Source: Chara braunii
Taxonomy: Eukaryota; Streptophyta; Charophyceae; Charales; Characeae
Length of the DNA: 20,000 bases
Direction: 5' to 3'
Assembly: GCA_003427395.1 (NCBI GenBank)
Contig: BFEA01000686.1
Span: 537,297-557,296 of the forward strand
Positions 1 through 9,126 of the stretch are shown one piece after another. The position numbers were made by a program, and so were the translations under genes. The notes beneath the pieces are model-generated. The model searched no databases and had not been told where the DNA came from. It saw only the letters and a list, made by a program, of their open reading frames with translations. Every line of letters starts with the position of its first letter. Position 1 is the stretch's first letter.

Positions 1-545
1 GTCGTGTCGTTTCGTACGTGTGAGTGTACATGTTTCTATGTCTTTGTGTTCGTAACGTGGAGTGCGCGTGGTGTGTGGGAAGCGTCCTAGTCGACCGACG
101 ATGAGTCGCGCTTGGGACCTCAGCCCCCCCAAGATGTCGGTTCGCGTGCGGGTCCGATAGAGGCGTATTACCGCGCGTACCCCCTATGCTACAGCGAACG
201 AGAAACGCCCTCGGCTGGTCCACCTCTGCGATTGCAGCTGATTAGCTTTCGTACTGTGGGTTGGTAGCTCGGCGGGGATACGCCCACCGAAGGGAGGTGA
301 CAACTCNCGTAAGGTGTAGGTAAGTCGTGCCTCGCATAGGCCCTATCCTGTCGTAGGGGCTCGCGAGAGGTATGGTTGGCGCACCCGGCCGGAGCGGCTT
401 GTGAAAGCTCCATGTACATCTGCGACGAAGGGTCGTAGAGACCAACTCCTGCGTGACGCGGCCGGGAGGGTCCCGCACTGCCCCCGTGCGGTGCCGGACC
501 GATCGCGCCCGACAACGTTCCCCTTAACATGTTCTCACTTTTATG
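1..545. other. GC-rich stretch with no recognised gene
   Basis: No convincing coding region is visible. Open frames on the minus strand (about 113 and 78 codons) have no recognisable motif and overlap one another, as expected from GC-rich DNA with few stops. One base (307) is unresolved. The stretch ends abruptly at about 545, where the DNA turns strongly AT-rich. It could be the end of another element or an untranslated region. I see no tRNA or rRNA landmark. Confidence 0.5.
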
Positions 546-1627
546 GACAACCTTTCCTTTTTTTTAATAGATTTTTAAATTTTTTTTTTCGGATTTTTAT
601 TTTTAACTTGGATTTGACTAATAATTTGAGGATGCATCCGAGGCAAAAATTTACTGTTTTATTATTTTACGTATCATATATTTTTTTAAAACGTTTTTAC
701 TGTTAGCTTCAAAATTGCTTTAGAGGAATTTATAATGTTGAGAACGACGTATAGTCCTATACACCAGTATTTACTAGAACTGCATTTTTTACAAATTCCG
801 AGTTCGCGCTGTTTTTTTACTGGCTCTGCTGTTTGCTGGTCTGTTCGAAGTCACTTATAATCTTATAACATGATTTTTTCTAGAAGGGTTTTCCGACACA
901 TTTTTAAGATCGCTTCACTTTTAGCTCGGTTTTTGGCCTCGTCTCTCAATAAAGGATTAAAGACGTTGTTCTTTTTTGTTAAATACAACTGTTTCATTTC
1001 CACGATTTCACTTTATACAAAATATTGGGTTTTTTAGGTTTTGTTAGGTTTTCATGAATCCTTTGTTGTTTTTGTTAAAAATGAACTGTTTTGTAAGAAG
1101 TGAACATAATGAAATTAACAAAGTAACCGAAAAAAAGGTAAATTGTAGAACAAAATAAGAGGATTTTAATATTTCGGCACAATGTAAACCTTCAGCAGAG
1201 AAGTATCGAAATGATTAGAATATAAACGAAAAAAATGACATTATATGCGAAGGAAAGAATTGCGAAATTTGTAAAACCCTTGACAGGAAGTTAACAAATT
1301 CAAACAAAGCGCAACTCTCCAAAGTCCAAGACCTTAAGTTGCTTCAAACTATAACAACATCCTTCATATGGAGACCGTGGAAGGAAAATTTAATGCAAAA
1401 GTCAAATTATATTAAAAGCAAGGCAGTGCCACTTACATCAGCTCAATGGTGCGTCTATGAACTCTTAAAATTACACACTGCCAAAATCTTCGTCAAAGTC
1501 CTTAGGCTATAATTGAAATTGACTTGACTACTAGGCAGATAACACTTGAAAACGATATTCTAAGGCTATCGACTTGAATCAGATCTAATACGTAATGGAC
1601 ATATTAATACGATCTGCGTGATAAATT
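546..1627. other. AT-rich non-coding stretch
   Basis: The sequence is rich in T and A runs on both strands and has stops in all frames. I find no gene and no clear repeat. It contains one canonical poly(A) signal on the plus strand at 948-953. It may be 3' flanking sequence for a transcript entering from the left, and also lies downstream of the minus-strand gene remnants that end at 1628. Confidence 0.5.
948..953 (+). promoter_or_regulatory. possible poly(A) signal AATAAA
   Basis: An exact AATAAA occurs at the end of an AT-rich, T-rich stretch. That is the usual setting for a eukaryotic 3' end, but no plus-strand gene could be identified upstream, so it may be a chance match in AT-rich DNA. 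Confidence 0.25.
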
Positions 1628-2255
1628 TCACTTTCTCCTCTCGTAAATTGTCCAATCTTGTACAGTGTTCGTCTCATTGTGCCCATCGAACGTGGGGTCC
1701 TTGTACTCTACGTAAGTTTCTATGACTTCATACTCGCGCAGCAGAAGACTTCGTACATATGTAATCGCTGTGTCCACGAGCCCTTCCACGAGTGCTTTGA
1801 GTGACGGTTAATCCATAATCCTCCTTCGAAATGCTTTCCGTCTTCGTCCGTCGATGTCATGTGCATTTGATATGTTTGCACTTGTGGAATAATCGTTATC
1901 AATAAGAAAAGAAAGTTCGCAGCGCCCTTGGATACTTGACGCAGCACAGTACAAGGTCATCACCTTGAAGTCGTTGTGGTAGACCTTTACTGCTGAATAG
2001 TACAATTCTTAGTACGGTGCGAGCGCTTCTCACGGATATTCTCTTGTTCCACAACACTTACGACCACAAATATACAAACATTGTCGAGGATAATGCTCCC
2101 AACAATCCGGTGCGACATCCACATCTCTGACACCGAGTACGGCATCATCAAAAACCATTTCAGGTGTGAAAAAGATAGACCCCATATCATGCCATACATT
2201 TCTGCCCCACACCATATAGCTTGGCGGTCATCCAGTCGTTGAATGAACCATTCTG
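1628..2255 (-). pseudogene. degraded exon-like fragment, possibly 3' exons of the DUF7869-type gene
   Basis: On the minus strand one frame, the same frame as the DUF7869-type remnant upstream, gives protein-like sequence for about 195 codons, from about 2215 to a final stop at 1628-1630. It is broken by TGA at 2030-2032, a TAA at about 2012-2014 and TAA at 1808-1810. Protein-like parts include VWGRNVWHDMGSIFF near the start and EGLVDTAITYVRSLLLREY followed by a Tyr/Glu-rich stretch near the end. A polypyrimidine-poor AG acceptor (ATTGCAG) lies just upstream at about 2256. A second frame also looks protein-like between about 1800 and 1900, so a frameshift may lie there. I do not recognise the family. 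It could be a last exon of the gene at 2471-5346 or the remains of an unrelated gene. Confidence 0.35.
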
Positions 2256-2273
2256 CAATACATGAAATACAGA

Positions 2274-2524
2274 AGCTCAATGACAACTAAATGATACAAC
2301 AATACGCTCGAATGAAATATGATTACCTCTTCTCAACGACGTACTTAAAGTTTACTGATCTTCATCATCGGGAAGTAAAAGGCAAACCAATGCAATACAG
2401 TTTAACTATATATGAATGAAAGCTCAATGACAAGTAAATGGTACACCAACACGCATGAAATGAGGTATTTTCAGTGACTTATCCTACTGGTATTCATCGT
2501 CGGGAAGTGAAAGACATGCCAAGA
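2274..2524. repeat. imperfect tandem duplication, unit about 132-147 bases
   Basis: Two copies share AGCTCAATGACAA at 2274 and 2421, and TTCATC(A/G)TCGGGAAGT at 2361 and 2493. The offsets are 147 and 132, so indels separate the copies. Read on the minus strand, the second copy carries the last codons of the DUF7869-type frame (WHVFHFPTMN). The first copy carries a diverged version of the same codons further downstream. The duplication therefore copied the 3' end of the coding region. Confidence 0.6.
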
Positions 2525-5346
2525 CTTTCTCTCTGACCGATTTGGGAGTGTGCACTCCATTTTCCAAATGCAACGTCCTTGATGACCAGCTCCACAAACA
2601 AAGTCCACGTGCTGCCACTTTTGTACTGTTGTGTTGTCTTTCTTCCGTATCTTCTTCCATGCATTTGCATGTTGCAGAGAAAGATGTTTGACGACAGGTT
2701 GTGGTACCCGATATTCATTAAGAACATGATTGAAAGCAGGCGACTTCCTATCGTTGTCAATATCAGAAATGACTCTACCCATCCACACGGGAACTCCCTG
2801 ATCGATATCATCTTGCGAAGGACGCAAGAGAACGAATTGACCCTTTTCGACATCCATAGCCGGGTCGAGCTCTGCTTTTGGACGCTCATTGGCTGGCCCA
2901 ACGAACAACGACTCCTTATTCTCATTGCTCTCCAAGAGGAAGGCAATATCAATATCCTCAGCATCGTCCTTCGTAATTCAGTCCCGTGAGGGCTAAAAGC
3001 CAGCCTTGAGTGATGTTTTTGCAAAGCCAGACCCATAATTTTGCTCGATTGTGTCCAGGAAAGTTTTCCAGTGTGAAAGAGCACTCTCCTTTGAGAAACT
3101 TACCTCATCTTTCATTCCCAACCGCTCGTGCCGCTTGTTTTCCAACCACTCAACAAACGTCTTCACGCCTTCAATCCCAGATTTGAAATCCGAATTCTTA
3201 TCGTTAGCGGGCTGACCATGTGATGTTTCTTTAACATGTCGAATAGGTGATGGGAGAACAGGTGAAGGCTCGAATGGCCATTCGGGTCCAGCATATGCTT
3301 TATTTTCATCTCGTTTAAGGCCATAGACCGGAGAAGACCAATGCGGAGAAGTGCAATACTCTTTCCACTGGAACACTGGATTGCCATCCTCCATACAAAA
3401 CCTAAATAAATGTGGCTTAGTTTAATCGGTCAGTTTGTTGACCAGGAAAGGCTTAATAGCTCCCCGCCAGTCAGCAATTTCGTTTATGAATATGCACAAA
3501 GGACGCTCTTTTGGGGAACTAGCTACGAGTTTGAAGAGGTCGAGCATGGTATAAGCATCGTGCATTTTCAGTTTGCGAGAGAAATGACTGAAAGTGGCAT
3601 CAACGTCCGTATGTGTATGTCCTACCAACATAAAACCGAATTCGACTTCTTTGAAGAAGCCAAATTTCACCAAAGTTGCGGTCAGAGACAAAACGTATAT
3701 GTTTTTGTTTTCTCTCCAGCAGTTCTCAGCTTGTATCTTCAATTTAGGAGGTAAGTCGCTTATCGTCTGTATGTCACGCAAAAAATTTATAATGGATGAC
3801 ACCACAACATTGGAATCATGTGGATAGCAAGGGTACCATGTGGGAACATGGACTGACGGTGAACGGCCGTGTGTGATAATAATTATTAAATTTGTTTTCA
3901 TCATCGGAATATTCGGGAATGCCTTCGACTTGTTTTCTCCGCCAAAGTGTGGAATACTCGTCTTGCTTTGGTCCATACCGTCAATAATGATGCATAAACT
4001 ATTGGAACCTAGTCTCTTCGACTCATTCTTCCACACCTCATAAGCAGTACGGTGTTGGAGATGCAAGTCCAAGTGTTTTTCTCGTTCCGAAACAAAATAC
4101 TCACGCACATGTACGAACTTCGCATAATTGATAGATTCTTTGAACTCAACACACTTCTCGCATTTTGCAAAATTTTGATCAACTTCATGGAATTTCACAT
4201 GCCAGAAGTGTATTCTCCACATATTATAGAAAACTTGGAGAGAAATAGAAGGGACACCAGGTTGTCAAATTGTGACTTTAACAACTTATAAATGTCAACC
4301 TTGTTATAGCAAGCAGGCAATCTCAAAACCACTCGTGATTCTCCATCTTTGATCCTCATGTCATTGGGCATGGAATCTCCATTGTCGCACACAAAGGAGC
4401 TTAGTTTCCCGTACATCGTCGCATATGTTGCAGATGTGCGTCTGAGTCCAGTGCTGCCATGCTCCGGCATAATGTAACCTTTTGACAAAGTCATCCTCTT
4501 TTTCAAAAATGTATTCCTGCACACACCCAGTGTGAAACACCATGCACTAATGCACATCTTTCTTTTTCCCACAATAGGTTGTACAATCTCTTTCTCATTT
4601 TCCACGAAGGTGAACCTCTTTAACATTTCAACCCACCATGCATCTCTACTTTTGTGATCCTTAGAGTAATATGCACTCTGGACAGCTTTGATGTCTTTCA
4701 TGGTCATGCGAGCGCAACAATCTTGTTTACAACAAACTTGTCCATGCACACTTGCCAGTGCTTTTTTGGTGAGCTTTCTGCGAACTGTTTGCAGAATCTT
4801 CTTTGACCGCGACATTCGGACACGGAAAGTATAAGGACGCTTCTCAGATGACAAACGTTTTGGAAAAATATCATCAAAATCAGAGATGACATCAGAATTC
4901 TCCATATCGTTGCGATAGTAGAGGTCAGTGCCATCATTATCGTAAGTTTGTGGATGATCAATTTTGTCCGAAGAACTGTCGACATCGGATGACATCAAAG
5001 CACCTGATTCCGAACCATCTTCATCACTCTCGCAAAACAGAAGGCCTGTGCACTTGAAATCTCGTAGCGAACTTCTCAGCACCCACATGATACGATCTAC
5101 ATCGGATGTGTTCCTGTCACCGGAGCAGGCCCTATCCTGACCTTCCAAACCTTCTGCATCAGAGGTTTTCACTGGTCCGCCCAAGGCTGGAGATGCACTT
5201 TCGCATGTGGTTTCTTCACATGCAGCCATCCGGGACCTTTCATGATCAGGAGATTCTGGAGTTATTTGAACGTCTTGCGAAAACATTGGCAGGTTCGGCG
5301 GAGGAAATTCATCATTAGGCAGTATATTAGATGCCACACAGTCCAT
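2471..5346 (-). pseudogene. DUF7869-type protein (transposon-associated), broken gene
   Basis: ATG is at 5344-5346. Residues 1-165 are acidic and probably disordered. A Cys cluster (CCKQDCC, about 205-211) and GKRKMCISAWCFTLGV (260-275) follow; this order is typical of the N-terminal half of DUF7869-containing proteins. The reading frame shifts in an AAAA run on the plus strand (4230-4233). In the new frame come MWRIHFWHV, a KCEKC motif, DGMDQSK (D at about 3982), AENCWRENKNIYV (about 3731) and VGHTHTDVDATFSHFS (about 3625 to 3578), the signature of the DUF7869 domain. The frame then crosses TAA at 3422-3424, TAG at 2993-2995 and TGA at 2978-2980 and ends at 2471-2473, about 950 codons in all. 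Function is unproven in the family. The spaced acidic residues suggest an RNase H-like, transposase-like fold, which is my inference. The family's usual Asp before Asn-Cys is Glu here. It is a pseudogene unless the breaks are assembly errors. Confidence 0.8.
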
Positions 5347-5490
5347 GCTTTCCAAGTTGTGTTGGCAGCTTGCCGTGGTGCATGCCCACCACAAGCCATT
5401 TAAAACGTTTTTGCGATGACAAAACAGTGGACCACTAGCACAAGACATGTATATCAGTAACAAATCCGCAGCTAGATGGATCACATGCGG

Positions 5491-5498
5491 TATATATA
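5491..5498 (-). promoter_or_regulatory. TATA box of the DUF7869-type gene
   Basis: TATATATA (minus strand TCTATATATACC) lies about 145 bases upstream of the ATG at 5346. With a usual 25-35 base spacing the transcript would start near 5460, leaving a 5' untranslated region of about 115 bases. The palindrome array at 5600-6215 lies directly upstream of it. The open frame that continues upstream through this box is therefore probably untranslated. Confidence 0.55.
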
Positions 5499-5599
5499 GA
5501 GTGCAACACATGTGGTATAGCGCGACCACCGCTAGCCACACACAGCTGATGTAAAAGATCAGCCCCGTGAAGGCGGAAAAGAAAACACTGTCTGCAACA

Positions 5600-6215
5600 G
5601 AAGTGATGCACGAGAGACACGTCGACCGGCTCGAACATGTCGACCGACTGTGTGTTGAATACGACGACCGATGTCGTGTTGAACAGCCGCCGGTTGTCGT
5701 GTTGAACGCGATGATCTGCCACAACGATCGTGTTGAATACGACGACGCATCATCGCATTGCACAACACGACAGGCGCACGCGGTGACAACCACCGTCATC
5801 GTGTTTAACACAACGGCGTGGTCATGTTCAACATGTCCACGCTCAACAGTCGTTGTGTCGCGCCCAATACCCGTCCATGCACGACAACCACCGCGGTCGT
5901 GTTGAAGACGAGGATGAGCGACCGTCGTCGTGTTGAACACAATGGTGCTTTCGAGGTGAACATGTCCTCGCTCGACCGTCGTCGTGTTGAACACGATCAC
6001 CGGCACGGCGGCGAGCCACCACGGTCGAGTTCAACACTACGACAACGACCGTCATCGTGTCGAACACGACCGTCATTGTGTCGAACACGACCGTCATCGT
6101 ATTCAACACGACCGTGGGGTCGTGGCGAGCCACCGAGGTCGTGTTCAACACGATGACAGCGACCGTCATCGTGTTGAACACAATGGTGGGGTCGTGTTCA
6201 ACACGTGGTGAACAT
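5600..6215. repeat. palindrome array 1, core GTCGTGTT/AACACGAC
   Basis: More than a dozen copies of a near-palindromic motif of the form GTCGTGTTGAACACGAC are spread across about 600 bases, some full and some half sites. Spacers of about 5 to 40 bases are themselves repeated: GCGAGCCACCGAGG-type blocks (about 6012 and 6125) and GTGAACATGTCC(T/G)CGCT blocks (about 5956 and 6207). The symmetric motif reads nearly the same on both strands and gives a false peptide repeat (VFNTTTV) in several frames. The array sits just upstream of the TATA box of the minus-strand gene. It could be a set of dimeric-protein binding sites or subterminal transposon repeats. Confidence 0.8.
6050..6112. repeat. 21-base tandem repeat, three copies, inside array 1
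   Basis: The unit CGTCATCGTGTCGAACACGAC occurs at 6050-6070, 6071-6091 and 6092-6112 with one to three substitutions per copy. This is the only part of array 1 that is a simple head-to-tail tandem, suggesting recent local expansion of one palindrome plus spacer. Confidence 0.8.
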
Positions 6216-7020
6216 GTCCGCGCTGACGGGGGGAGAGGGGGTTGGCGGGGTCGCGGGGACGGTGTGAATTTTGAACTCACCTGGGTCAAAGGAGGCACGA
6301 ATCGGAGCAGCAACGCACCTGCCGTGGCGGAGCAACGCAACTGTCTGTCGCGTCGACGTGAAGGTGACACTGCACAGGTACTTTTCTCGGGGAGCAACGC
6401 AAGGAAAAAAACCCTTGGATCCACCTGCGGAGCCAATTTAAATAGTCGCGGAAGGCACCGACAGTCGAATCGTCACCCCCTTGGCACCGATTCTCCCCGC
6501 GGCACCGGTTTTCCCCGTACCCGATCCTAGCCCTCAGCCGACGGATTGATGGCCCAGACTTTCCCGGGACTCGAAACGTCGCTCTCGCAGCACCGATTCC
6601 CCCGCGGCACTGGGACCCGAATCCACACCCCGCAGGCCTCACTGCTGGACACCCCAACCGTCAAGATCTCGCGATTGGACGGCTGTGCTGAGCGTCCTTC
6701 CCTCCACAGAAAATACAAATAGTGGTATGGGCCCACCATTTTCCATTTCTGGAAGTTTGTCGAGAACAACAGAGTGTTGCGGAGGTTCTCGCGCATCATC
6801 CGAATTCGGCAGAGCGCTCACTCGCACATCGGAGGCTCGCGCAGAACGCAACAGAGCTCCCACTCGTACATCGGAGGTTCTCACAGCATCGGAGCGAAGT
6901 TTCGAGCATTCGCATCGAAGGCAGCAGCGGAGGCCTGGGAGAACGGTAAACCCCCGTGAAGCGACCACGTGCTGCCACGTGGCATTTCCGCCCGCGCAGA
7001 GGCCGTCCTCGAGTCCAACT
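6216..7020. other. non-coding stretch between palindrome arrays 1 and 2
   Basis: No gene is recognised. Small repeats are visible: GGAGCAACGCAA-type blocks near 6302, 6330 and 6392; CACCGATTC(T/C)CCC blocks near 6486 and 6592; and a 42-base step between CACTCGCACATCGGAGG (6819) and CACTCGTACATCGGAGG (6861). A CCAAT immediately followed by TTTAAATA lies at 6433-6444 and could be a plus-strand promoter. Open frames here lack motifs and overlap on both strands. Confidence 0.5.
6433..6444 (+). promoter_or_regulatory. possible CCAAT/TATA-like element
   Basis: CCAAT overlaps TTTAAATA in an otherwise GC-rich stretch. It lies far (about 1.5 kb) upstream of the next plus-strand ORF, with palindrome array 2 between, so its use as a promoter is uncertain. 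Confidence 0.2.
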
Positions 7021-7039
7021 CGACGGTGGACTAGCGCCA

Positions 7040-7665
7040 AGGCCTATGGCCATTGTCGTGTCGAACTCGACAATGGCCTGCGGTCGAGTCGCACTCGGCT
7101 ACTGTCGAGTCGAACTCGACAACGGCCTGCGGTCATCGTCGAGTCGGACTCGACAATGGTCAGAGGCCTTGGCGCTGGCCGACCATCGAGTTCGACTCGA
7201 CGACGGCCATCTGGCCATATGTCGAGTTCGACTCGACGACGGTCGTTTGGCCACTATCGAGTCGAACTCGACGACGGCCGTCTGACCACTGTCGAGTCGA
7301 ACTCGACGACGACTGTCTGGCCACTGTCGATTCATCCGTCGTCGAGTTCGACTCGACAATGGCCAGAGGCCTTGGCGGTGGCCCACCGTCGAGTTTGACT
7401 CGACGACGGCCGTCGGGCCATATGTCGAGTTCGACTCGACGACGGCCATCTGGCCATATGTCGAGTCGAACTCGACGACGACCGTCTGGCCACTATAAAG
7501 TCGAACTCAACGACGACCGTCTGGCTTTGTCGATTCATCCGTCGTCGAGTTCGACTCGGCAATGGCCAGAGGCCTTGGCGGTGGGCGTCGGGATCGACTC
7601 GACAGTGGCCAGAGGCCTTGACGCTGGGCCGTTGTTGATTCGAACTCGACGATGAATAGGCGTCG
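7040..7665. repeat. palindrome array 2, core GTCGAGTTCGACTCGAC, with 203-base higher-order repeat
   Basis: About 18-20 copies of a near-perfect palindrome (GTCGAGTTCGACTCGAC and the variant GTCGAGTCGAACTCGAC) occur about every 30-40 bases. They are separated by spacers such as GGCCATCTGGCCATAT and GGCCAGAGGCCTTGGCG. The marker CAGAGGCCTTGG(C) recurs at 7161, 7364 and 7567, two steps of exactly 203 bases, so the array is a higher-order repeat. A shorter step of 43 puts another copy at 7610. At 7034-7056 the same block appears inverted. The core resembles that of array 1 with T/A changed to A/T at one symmetric pair. The array lies just upstream of the ORF at 7929-8603. Confidence 0.85.
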
Positions 7666-7747
7666 ATGGCCTTTGTCGAGACGAACACGACGATGGCCAT
7701 CGAGTTCGCCTCACTTGTCGTTCTGTGTGTCTTCTCCTTGTGTATTG

Positions 7748-7935
7748 GACATTCGCAATGGCTCCTTGTTGTGTGTAACTGCAATGGCTCCTTGTTGTGT
7801 GTATGACATTCGCAACTGCGATGGCTCCTTGTTGTGTGTGCACCATTGGTTCGACCTTAGCAATGGCTCTCTCGTTCCATGAGTGTTTGTTGTGGTCGTC
7901 AATAGTTTGTGTGTGTAGGACATTCACGATGGCTC
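7748..7935 (+). repeat. repeated start-codon blocks (ATGGCT x5)
   Basis: Five blocks of the form (G)CAATGGCTCCTTGTTGTG occur with ATG at 7758, 7784, 7821, 7863 and 7929. The first three are nearly identical over about 18 bases and the last two are diverged. Four of the five ATGs are in the frame of the downstream ORF (7784 is not). They make the true start of that ORF ambiguous and suggest repeated duplication of its 5' leader. Confidence 0.7.
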
Positions 7936-8603
7936 ACTGGTTCGATTACTCGTTCCCTTTGAATGCTAGCGCGCCGTACATGCGGGGTTCAAGGGAGGCG
8001 ACTACTGTACTTGGGGCTCGAAGAGATGACTTCGAATCGGACCCTTGGATGAGCGTTTTGCCCTGGCTTGACAGACCTTTCGATGCATGGTCCGAATTAG
8101 ACTGGGAGAACATCATGAAAGACTGCCCATGGGCGTCTGGTTATCGACTTGCCTCCAACCAGGAATGGGGGACATTCATCTTCCTCGACCACATCCTCAT
8201 GACGAAACACACGCCGAGGTTGTCTGCAGCATTTCATACCCGAGGCTTGTCTTTATCGTTGAGTGCGCACAACGTGTCATGTTCGCCGCGCTTGAGGGGA
8301 CCATCGATGAAGGAGGAGTTGTTGGAGAAATATCCCCTTCCCTTCGAGGACAACTTGACAGGGAGTGTGTCGTACTTCTGCGTGCGTGTTGAACTCTGTC
8401 GTTTCCCTTTCGCTAGGGTTCTGTGTGTTTCAGTAAGAAATAGAAGTAAGACTTCAACGGAGGCAGCTATTTACGTATCCAGAAACGAGCTTATTATTGA
8501 CGGGGACATGATAATGTTACCGCATGGTTATAAGAACAGTAAGATTGACGTCAAATTGGCGGGGCAGGTTGACGCACCCCGGCATTGGGAGGAGGTCGAG
8601 TAG
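7929..8603 (+). CDS. orphan protein of unknown function
   Basis: This ORF codes for about 225 residues beginning MAHWFDYSFPLNAS. The frame is open upstream at least to ATG 7803, so starts at 7803, 7821 or 7863 are possible; 7929 was chosen because obvious repeat-derived sequence ends there. The protein is Trp- and Asp-rich at the front (WMSVLPWLDRPFDAWSELDW, from about residue 37) and contains no motif I recognise. A short GT-AG stretch (about 8378-8432, in a Cys/Val/Arg-rich part) could be an intron. After the TAG at 8601-8603 the same frame stays open to a stop at 8772-8774, still protein-like. The TAG may therefore be a nonsense mutation in a longer gene. It sits between palindrome arrays 2 and 3 on the same strand as the large gene from 9573, and could be an accessory or first exon of the same element. 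Confidence 0.45.
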   Translation: MAHWFDYSFPLNASAPYMRGSREATTVLGARRDDFESDPWMSVLPWLDRPFDAWSELDWENIMKDCPWASGYRLASNQEWGTFIFLDHILMTKHTPRLSAAFHTRGLSLSLSAHNVSCSPRLRGPSMKEELLEKYPLPFEDNLTGSVSYFCVRVELCRFPFARVLCVSVRNRSKTSTEAAIYVSRNELIIDGDMIMLPHGYKNSKIDVKLAGQVDAPRHWEEVE

Positions 8604-8774
8604 TACGTGACGGTCATTCGAGACGCCATCGGTCACACTTTAACCAGAACATGTGGTTTCGTCCGAGCGCGATACGTATCTCGCTTTTCCGCCTCTGCGA
8701 CCCTGTCTAGTCCCCAGCTCCTGACGTACGGTTCGTCCTTGAACGCACTGTACGGTTTCGGGGCTAAACAATAG

Positions 8775-9126
8775 GCGAGGTCGTGGGAGAGGTCGTGGGA
8801 AATGAACAGTGTAAGAAATGTGAGTTATTCAGCAAGAGTGTGAATTGAGACTATGTATGTTATGGGAGCAGTAAGTTTGATGTGAGATTATCGATGCTGA
8901 TTACATGCGTTGAGACTGTGTATTGCTCGTTGTGGGTGCCGATTGCATGCGTTGCCAATTGAATGCTTGGAATTGATAATGGATGTAGGCTTTGAATTCT
9001 GAATTGATAGCGGTCCATCAGTTGAGAGCCGGTTGCAGTGTGCCTCGATTGATGTGACTTATTGGATACGCCGCTCCCATTTTCTGTTTGCCTGCTCTTG
9101 GATATGCCGCTCCCGTTCTCTGTCAC
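8775..9126. other. non-coding spacer
   Basis: I see no gene here. The stretch is TG-rich with short internal repeats (GATTACATGCGTTGAGACTG and GATTGCATGCGTTGCC near 8898 and 8940). It contains the duplicated block listed at 9064-9125 and leads into palindrome array 3. Confidence 0.5.
9064..9125. repeat. 36-base-step direct duplication
   Basis: GGATACGCCGCTCCCATTTT at 9064 recurs as GGATATGCCGCTCCCGTTCT at 9100, each followed by CTGT or close to it. It is a diverged two-copy tandem at the edge of palindrome array 3. Confidence 0.65.

Noticed and set aside
1-545. rRNA or tRNA gene
   Set aside because: None of the conserved rRNA landmarks or a cloverleaf with a T-arm could be found.
401-706. 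101-codon plus-strand ORF crossing the GC-to-AT boundary
   Set aside because: The second half is Phe/Leu/Asn translation of T-rich DNA; there is no motif.
5347-6006. N-terminal 220-codon extension of the DUF7869-type frame, including a hydrophobic membrane-like stretch
   Set aside because: It runs through the TATA box and the palindrome array, so it is probably untranscribed; the VFNTTTV peptides are a by-product of the palindrome.
5600-7665. Palindromic repeats with spacers resembling a CRISPR array
   Set aside because: Repeats are degenerate, spacers are themselves repeated and of uneven length, there is no cas gene, and the DNA is eukaryotic.
7040-7665. Long Ser/Arg/Thr-rich ORFs on both strands
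   Set aside because: They are readings of the GTCGAGTTCGACTCGAC repeat in several frames, not proteins.
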